From: Nemania diffusa
Taxonomy: Eukaryota; Ascomycota; Sordariomycetes; Xylariales; Xylariaceae
Assembly (NCBI GenBank): GCA_038501195.1
Contig: JBBPUQ010000003.1
Coordinates: 744,001-808,000 of the forward strand
Length of the DNA: 64,000 nt
Direction: 5' to 3'
Below the pieces are notes generated by a model. That model made no database searches. It was not told the DNA's origin and worked only from the letters and a program-made list of their open reading frames with translations. Each line of letters opens with the position of its first letter. Position 1 is the stretch's first letter. Positions 56,416-64,000 of the stretch are shown here, in pieces. The position numbers and the translations under genes are program-made.

Positions 56416-59400
56416 ACCTCCGCCATGTACTTTCGCATAATTAATAATAAATAGTAAACGATAGATGAGCGTTGGAGCGAACGTAACATTGCTGCTGCAT
56501 GCGCCGCTATAAATAATGTATTATGTATTATGTATGTACAGAGTATTGTCCGGCCGTCGCATGTTGCTCCCGTGCCCGATCGATGTCTTTCTTCATCATT
56601 ATTGCGCTGCACTGCCATGCTCGCCCTCATTTCGCCCGGGTCTTCTTCGTCAGCCCTCCGCTTCTAATTATTAGATAGTGCGGCAAATCACGAACCAGAC
56701 GAAAGGGAAAGGCCATCACAGACCGAGAGAGAGCCCGGCCTAATTGGCTAGCACTATTTCGGTGTACGAACGAATACCTAGCTACCTAAGTAACCTGTCA
56801 GGTTGCCATAGGCGCGCCATCCGCTCTCGTCGTACCAAGCTTTGTCACTTGACCTTTGACGAGAGAAGCTGTGCTCGATGCTTGATTGCCTGCTTGCTTG
56901 TCTCAGGTCACGTTGGGACGAGATGCCTGTTGTTGGTGGAGGCTAGCTCCATGGTTTATCTAAAAGTATTACCTAGGTGCAGAGTGAGAGAAGTATAGAA
57001 AAAAAAGAGTGAGAACCAACAGCAGAGTCCTAGACTAGAAGTTCAAAAACAGATCTCCAAATCCAGGGGACTGATTGATCACTTTACTATGCCCCCAAAA
57101 AGTGACAGGCCGGGTAGTAGGTAGGTAGGTAGGTCTCTGTGTACTTAGCCCACGGATAACATCATCGCCTCTCTCTCGTTGGGGTGGTGGAGAAACTTGG
57201 TCGTTGTGCGCGTGCATGCATGCGTATCTTGTCTACTTACGCATTACATGTGGGAGGGTGTTATTTGGCAGCCACATTATTTGCATGTATAAGTAGACTT
57301 TAAATTGTCACGTCCCTGAAGCCAGCCCGCCAGCATGGGCGCGCGAGCGAGAGAGGAAAGAGAGCAAGACAGAAAGAGAGAGGCTACGATACTTAGTACT
57401 TGGACACCATTCGACACCATGCAGGGCACTCTCTTCATTGGGGACAGTCGTCGAGCGAAATGGCTGCTTTCGTCAGTGCCTCGCTGCAGGGTGAGGTGGC
57501 GAAGGGTTCACCGCCAAGGGTATCAAACAAACAGCGTACATAATCAACGCGATGCTAGTCTAATAATTAATTTATGAATTAGGTACCTACTCTGGTGGTC
57601 TTAGTTTGGCCAGGTAAAATAACCACACCACGCTCGCTCGCTCGTGGCCAGGTGCTGTCAGGTTCGTTATCATCGTGAATTACCTACACCTTACTTAAAC
57701 TTATACTGACTTTTACTTATATGCTGCTAAGTACTGAAATGGTAATGTAGTGCGGGTGCACCTTGCCTGTTGCTTGCTGGGCTCGGGGACGCACACACCT
57801 TTCTTGATCGCCAACCAACCGAAGTCCCTTGTACATAATGAGGCTTTGAAACCGGGGGGCCCCCCTCAAGGAGTTGAGAATCGTACTGGGTCTGGTGAAT
57901 CCGGTAACTCAAAACCAGCCAGGTCATATGGGGATCTCCAAGGATCTAGTTAACCTCGCAGCCGCTGTTGTTTGCCACCACCCTCGCACCGCACCGCGAC
58001 CAAAGTTTGGCATTGGCGACTAATCAGGGTCGGTATGTTATTATTGCCACTCGCCTTGGTTTGGAATAAGTTAATATGAGTGGGTTTCGAGACGTGGTAT
58101 TTTCAGCAAGGGATAGGGAAACCATTGAGTGCATATCTAGAGGACCATCCATCTGAGCTGAATGTTAGAAATCATACTGTAGTGTCGATACATACCGACA
58201 CTACATACATACAGTACCTAGACGATGTTGTACAAGTAGTGTAGTGTATGGAGGTATGTAGAGGAAGGGAGGCACAAGAAAAAAAAGATCAAAAAACCCC
58301 TGCTCTCCATTTACTGTATGGGACTTTAATTTTTAATTGCCTTCGGGGTATCCTGTATACAACTGCTCCCCACGTCACCAGCAGGCCTGACCATCGGTGA
58401 TTCTTATGAGATGTACCATGTCCTAGAACTGCTTTTTGGGATGGAGGATAGACCGCCGTAGGACTGGTGAATCGAGCAGGTACCTATCTATCTTTTCGAT
58501 CTAGATGACAGGCCGATTACCTATGCACATGTTGTTTGTTCAGCACATCAGATAGGTAGATCGTGAAGGACATATGCACAGTTTGCCAGGCTTCAATAAG
58601 ACACGGTACAGTACTTGGAGGGACCTTGGCGGTACTTGTGTGGACCCCCATGTCGCAGGTCATCTCTGATTCTGCCGGGAAGGCAACCAATCGTGCTATG
58701 AATGCAGACCACCCTCGTAGCTAATCAGGGGTCCATCATGAGGCAAGGGGCGTCGTTGCGCCCAGATATCCTACATATACATACTTACATGCTGCGTGCA
58801 TACCTACTTATACATAGTACTTGCACAACATACGTGTCTGGCTGGGCTAGTGTCACTGTACAGAGTTGTCCCACGGCCCAACCAAGGAAGAAGAGCGCAA
58901 GTGTGAGGACATTTCATTCTCCGGGGGCTGCTGCGAGACGGAAAATTTGCGAGAACAGAGGGCCCGGTCGGTCGTGTGTGCACGTAGGTAGTGCGTACGG
59001 GGTGATCTGGGACAGTTCCATGAGAGCACTTATGTATATTCTGTAACTCTAAGGCTTAAGCCTACGGTATCTAGGTTTTGGTACGGCGTACCCATCCACG
59101 TACTTGTAGAGATGTTAGACTAAGCATCCCGGTCGTGGTGAGCATGGGTAGCACACCCAGTCCAAGGACCCCAAAGCGCTGAGAACCGTGTTGTTGTTCC
59201 ATTCTCTCAACAGAAGTCATCGGACGGCCCGCCGGCGATCAAACAGTCCTGACCTCTTGTCGAAACTGGGGAATGCGAGTTCCTCCTCCTCACCGTCCAT
59301 ATGGCAGCAATGACTATATGGGCGGAACCTAGAGATGCGCCGAATTGGCGACTTTGGAAGACCCGGTGGCCGTTCCTGGACCCGTGCTTCTTTTCGCGTG

Positions 59401-60354
59401 CATGGCGAGGTGGAGATCCAGTGCCGCCGTTGAAAGTAAGTATGGTATGTATTATGTATGTATGTACCTACATTACCCACAGCGTTGTCGCTATTGGTAT
59501 GGAGCCGACCGTGGGAAAGCAACCGCCATAAAAGAATGCGTATTCTGTACATACAGAACGGAGGAGGCGATGGCCCCCATTGGTAATTGCCGCCTACGCC
59601 TCTTTTTCTGAATGTTCTCGACGACTGTCAGTAGGACGCCCTCTGCTTACTTGGGACACTTTTGCCTGGTAGGGCTGGTTCAGCTAGGACTTGGGGCGCC
59701 TCACCATCCATCCATCGTGTCGTCGTCTTGTGGTCTGAAATAGGCTCGTCTAAGGGTTGGCAACTCTGCGCAACTAGGTATGTGCATCCATGAATGAACA
59801 TTCTCTTTTACAGAGTATTGGGCTGGGCATCGAGTCGTTGATGCAAAGCTCGGCTCGGCTGGCCTAACCTCGTGGGTGGCGGTGGTTTAGCTAGACTAGT
59901 CTGGCTTGTCCCAAATGACGAACAGATCCCGCTTAAATCGATCCTCCATTTTCAATGCAGTCAGTTTCCTCTTACATGTGATGCTGTTCGCGTACCCGAC
60001 GCCAATACCATCGATGGTGTATCATGTTAGTGTCCGCTAATCTTTGGTAGTTATCGAAGTAGGGAGCTGCTCTTCGATGAACGAATGGATGGCCCGTTCG
60101 AGAACTCGACACGAATGTAGCCAGTACCCATTGTTCTAAACAAGCCGTTGAAGCATGCTAGCAATCTGTGTCCCTATTAAGCCTAGGTAGGACGCGAGGA
60201 GCCGTTTCGAATCACCTAAGGTTAGACTACCTCGACTAGTGCTAAAGCTACCTGCTACCTAACATCAGCATGGTTAGGTTGTTGCTACACTACCTACCGA
60301 GTCCCTTCAATTCCTCGCTTTCCTACCTACTTATACGCAAACACACATGCCTAC

Positions 60355-60376
60355 ACACACACACACACACACACAC
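60355..60376. repeat. (AC)n microsatellite
   Basis: About eleven uninterrupted AC dinucleotides. Confidence 0.9.
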
Positions 60377-63300
60377 ATGTCCAAGTGCAACTTTGAAAGC
60401 CTACCTATCTAGGCACCGAATGGTACCGTATCTTGTTCCTTCATCTTGGAGCTGACATAGGGGATGCCGACTTTTGAGATTGGGAGTTGTAAAAATTCCG
60501 CGAAGAGTAGCAGTCATCTCACCGTCTACTTACACGTACTACTATATGAGTTTTGGGTAGCATCTCGAGGCGCATTCGGTGACATGAACGCCCTGGGTAG
60601 GTTAACGGTGAGTGATTCCGACGCGGTCTGAAACAGTAAGACGTTAGCAGGTAACCCGTATTTCAATTTCTATTCCGGGCTCCGAACGGCTTCTGAGCAC
60701 CTCCAGCGTTGAAAAGTTGGCAAGACGCTTGCTCTCTCTTGCGGTTGTGTCCTCTTTCGCTACCACCTACATGTCGGTATTATGATTGATGCGATCTGTA
60801 TTATTAACTAAGCAGATGGGCTTGTCGCCCAGAGCTCGGTCTAGGCTTGCTAGGGTTTGCTACGGACAACAATGGGAAATCAGCTAAGCCAATTGTGAAG
60901 AAACCCGTAGTATACATCTAACTACTTAGGTAGGCATTGTAGATCTTGTCCCCACCAGGATTCGTGGTAGGCAGGTAGTTGTATGTGCATGTACACTACC
61001 AACACGAATGCTCGACGGGACTGGTGGTGACTTGTGTTGTTGTATTGTTGTACCGCCTACAATTAGGTAACTTGGTGTGGCTTGTATCTTAATCATCGAA
61101 GCATCAGCCATCTCCATACATAGACACATGGATAAGTTGCAGGGAAGAAGTGGTCGCCAAGAACACGGTGAAAAGATTAACACTTGCGTCTAGGTACTGT
61201 AGGTCGAGGAATATAATTAGCAGATCAGTAAAATATGCAACACTACCTATCTGCAAAAACTCGAGCAGCTAAGGGGTAAGTAGGTATGCCATTCTAGTGG
61301 TAAAGGCGATTGTTGCCCGCATCTGACGGTTGGATGTGGAATGGTATATTGGGTCCTTATAAGCCTATAAGGGATATAGAAGTGAAGTTGGTGTTCAACT
61401 GCCAATTGACGCGTGGTCACAATAGCCAAATGGGACTTTTCTGTTCCTAGCTGTCAATCAGTCAGCCGGCCAAGGCTACAATTGTGTTGCGACTGAGGTA
61501 TCTCCTAGGTAAGCTACTCACTTTGTCCCTATTTGTACCTCGCCAATCATATGAGACGCCAACGCACTACAATCGAGATGATGTTGTGGCTACTACATAG
61601 TCGACCCTGTTGTCTACTCAGTATCTAAATATTCATCCCTTCGTTCTGCCCATGTCATGTTATCGCGCAATTGAGCATATCTTCCTAGCATACTCAAGCA
61701 TTGGCTTAAGAGACGGGGAGACGCTAAGGTGGAGATGGGTATGTACTATCTAAACAATCATACCTACATACATACATAGGTAGTGTAGGAATCATATTCT
61801 AATTCTATAGCACTGAGCACATGGAAATTGTACTGTATTAATTCGCCGCCGATAAGCGGTATTGTTTGTTTCTTTTTCGATAAACCTGACCGTTCTCCTG
61901 CGGAAGAGCTGCTCACGATGTTAGGGTTTCCCTCAACAACCCTCACAACATACTAGATAAGTACAGCTTGCATGGAGATTAAGAGAGGCTGGCAGGGGTT
62001 GTGCCTGTCGAGGTGCCTGCTTGACATGACGCTAAACAAGGATTACCCACTTACAATCCCTGAGAAGAACCCAAAAATGGCCCGCTGACCCACTCACTTC
62101 TTTTGTGGATAGCAAGTTTGTAGATGGATATAGGTATGATGCTATACTTATGTACCATGTGTATTATGTATTATTATACTAGGAGCTTGCTACATACTTA
62201 AGTATTGCAACGAGCTTGACCTCGAACGGGTTCTTTGCTGCCGTTATACCCAAAAAGCATAGTATGCTACAAAACCACCCATTCTACGAGAAATGCTGAA
62301 ATGGGTGTAAACGCACGCACCTGTGTTTTAGCATGCTAGGTAGTGTTGAGTTTGCGAAAGACGAACAGGCATGTACAGAACCTACGTGACGATATATCTA
62401 ACCCGACCTTTGCTCGGCAGGTATTGTACCTGGTATCTAAATTTGAACAGGTTGGTAGGCAGTGAAGAAATACATATGTAGACGTAGCGTACAGTACTAA
62501 GTACTTGTATTCTAGCCAAGTATATATTTGCTGTGCTCATTGTCAGATGTCTGCGCTCCCCCCTGTAAGCTGTAACGCTCCATCACTCATCTACAGTAGG
62601 AGGTAGACTAGGAGGTACTCACTCGATCCACCTCACTGCTTCATAACCTCATCCCCAGAACAACAACATACCTAACGAAAGACCTTCCCCATCTTCTACA
62701 TCATTTCAATACATCCCTTGTTTTTCACTTCTCACCCACAACTTTATTTCGCTGTTTCTTCAGGTGATCGGATCGATTGGTCTGTCTGGCACGGCTACCT
62801 CTTGCGGCCCTAACTTAATCTAGTTATTTTTGCTCATCTGTCCATCCATCACCTACGGACTGTGCTGTGTTCTTCCCACCCTCCAACATCTATTCACCTG
62901 CCCACCTTTCTCTTACTAAATCTCTTTCGCAATATTTATCTCCCTGTCGCTGCAATACCAGCGTTACGGCGTGGCACTTATAATATGTCCTCTTCATAGC
63001 CCATACGCTATTAGATTTGTACGTTTTATATTTAGGTACGTACAGCATATTGCTCTTCGATTTTCTTTTGCTCTTTTTTATTTTCTATTGTGTTGCTTCG
63101 TCTCGATCCTAGGTACTTGTAGGTGGGTACTGTAGGTCGGTAGGAGGTAGGTATGCGTACTTAGGTATTGTATCAACCCACGCGGCCCACTTATTACCAC
63201 AGTTACCAAACCTACTACATACGTAAGTACCTATACGTATTGCTGTTCAGAATCAAACTCTAAGTACCTATATGACCACCTACCTGTTTGCCTGCCTAAC

Positions 63301-63904
63301 TAAACCCATCATCACCTTTTGTTTCCTCTCCTCTTTTTCAATATTCATTCTGTCCAGCTTCCTACCTGCCTACCTACTTCCCTGATTCCATATTCTGGGC
63401 AACGCTCATTGCAGGACATACAGACAGCGTAATTCAGGGCCCTGGTCTATGAACACTCTCCTACCTAGCTTTCCAGCGCACGTCACCGATCGGACAGACC
63501 CAGCGCTGTCCCATCCTCCCACCCCGACTCTGACTTCTTTCTCTAGGTAGTCTCCTCGTCTCACTCATCATCAGCTTGGGTGACTGACCGCGGGGCTGCC
63601 TAACCTACCTAAACCTCTGCGCCCACCGCCGCCCGAGTCGTCGGTCGCACAATCACGCGCACTATTGTCGGCCTGTACTGCGTACGCACCAGGTAGAGAA
63701 ACACAGTGTCCAGGGCAAGGCATCTGGACGAAGTAGCATCCACAGTACGGTAAGTGTACATCAGCCATTCGCTTGTGTTGGGTGATTTTGGCCAGTCAGC
63801 TTCATGTACCTGCCCGCCTGTCAGTGGGCTTACCGGGGGGTCTGGGATAGACAATGGGCAGTGCCCACTTTTAGCAATATTGGTATCCCACTATTGGGGC
63901 ACCC

Positions 63905-63931
63905 ATTACCCAGAGTCCCAGAGTCCCAGAG
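63905..63931. repeat. Short tandem repeat AGAGTCCC
   Basis: Three adjacent 8-nt units (CCCAGAGT-type) close to the right edge; no associated gene seen. Confidence 0.7.
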
Positions 63932-64000
63932 CTTGCACGCAGAGGCCCTGCTTGGCTGAGGGTATTCCTCGTTGTACCTACCTAGCCCACCAGGTCCTGG

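Larger units (their letters stand above)
55623..64000. other. 8.4 kb gene-poor tract to the right edge
   Basis: 55623-55862 is the open leader of the aminopeptidase. From 55900 on, no frame has a recognisable domain or splice pattern. Microsatellites occur at 56398-56415 (AAGC)n and 60355-60376 (AC)n, and a GGTA run at 57117-57133. TAGGTA-type motifs are dense at 56040-56230 and 62990-63400. 62600-63400 is pyrimidine-rich on the plus strand and could be the promoter/leader of a gene starting beyond the window. Confidence 0.4.

Noticed and set aside
58702..59046. 114-residue plus frame
   Set aside because: No domain; codon use resembles intergenic DNA.

Overview
This 64 kb window is nuclear DNA from a filamentous ascomycete (Pezizomycotina), most likely a Sordariomycete. 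The evidence is short introns (about 50-230 nt) with GTRNGT-type donors and CTRAC-like branch sites, GC-rich coding sequence in AT-richer intergenic DNA, Pol III tRNA genes (one a tRNA-Leu with an intron), and typical filamentous-fungal families: a fungal rhodopsin-domain membrane protein, a GPI serine-rich wall protein and a secreted double-psi beta-barrel protein. The genus cannot be fixed from the sequence. Intergenic DNA is studded with TACCTAGGTA / TAGGTAGGTA-type motifs.

Layout, left to right: a tRNA-like Pol III locus with an unusual expanded middle (329-436); an SDR oxidoreductase (766-1662, minus); a small secreted RlpA/DPBB protein (4155-4565, plus); a single-pass membrane protein with two LPxY motifs (5753-6325, minus); a 6.6 kb gene-poor tract; a PUF-family RNA-binding protein of the Pumilio/Puf3 type in five exons (12920-15611 or 15787, plus); an NAD-dependent epimerase-like enzyme in five exons (17299-19111, plus) convergent with a mitochondrial PP2C phosphatase of the Ptc5/PDP type (19473-21053, minus); a peroxisomal enoyl-CoA isomerase/hydratase ending in a PTS1 (22601-23644, plus) convergent with Golgi tether subunit COG1 (23849-26224, minus); tRNA-Leu(CAG) (26781-26896, minus); a rhodopsin-domain protein in five exons (28641-30053, plus); a disordered fungal protein of unknown function (34027-35604, plus); a decayed ankyrin-repeat gene (about 39.95-40.27 kb); a GPI-anchored wall protein (41797-42599, minus); the tRNA exportin LOS1 (46760-50136, plus); an AT-rich island with a 21-nt minisatellite (50.7-52.1 kb); and an M18 aspartyl aminopeptidase (53990-55622, minus). 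From 55.9 kb to the end I find no gene; the last 1.4 kb looks like a pyrimidine-rich promoter/leader of a gene to the right.

The genes are mostly unrelated housekeeping and surface functions (tRNA export, Golgi tethering, peroxisomal beta-oxidation, pyruvate dehydrogenase control, mRNA regulation, cell wall). There is no biosynthetic cluster, intact transposon, CRISPR array or defence-like cassette. The best leads are the odd tRNA-like gene, a probable frame break in a C-run near the end of the PUF gene, the LPxY membrane protein as a possible Rsp5/NEDD4 adaptor, a possible second upstream start giving the aminopeptidase a mitochondrial-type leader, and the ankyrin relic. I did not see a convincing new multi-gene system. 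All exon boundaries were read by eye from splice signals and reading-frame continuity; no transcript data or database searches were available.
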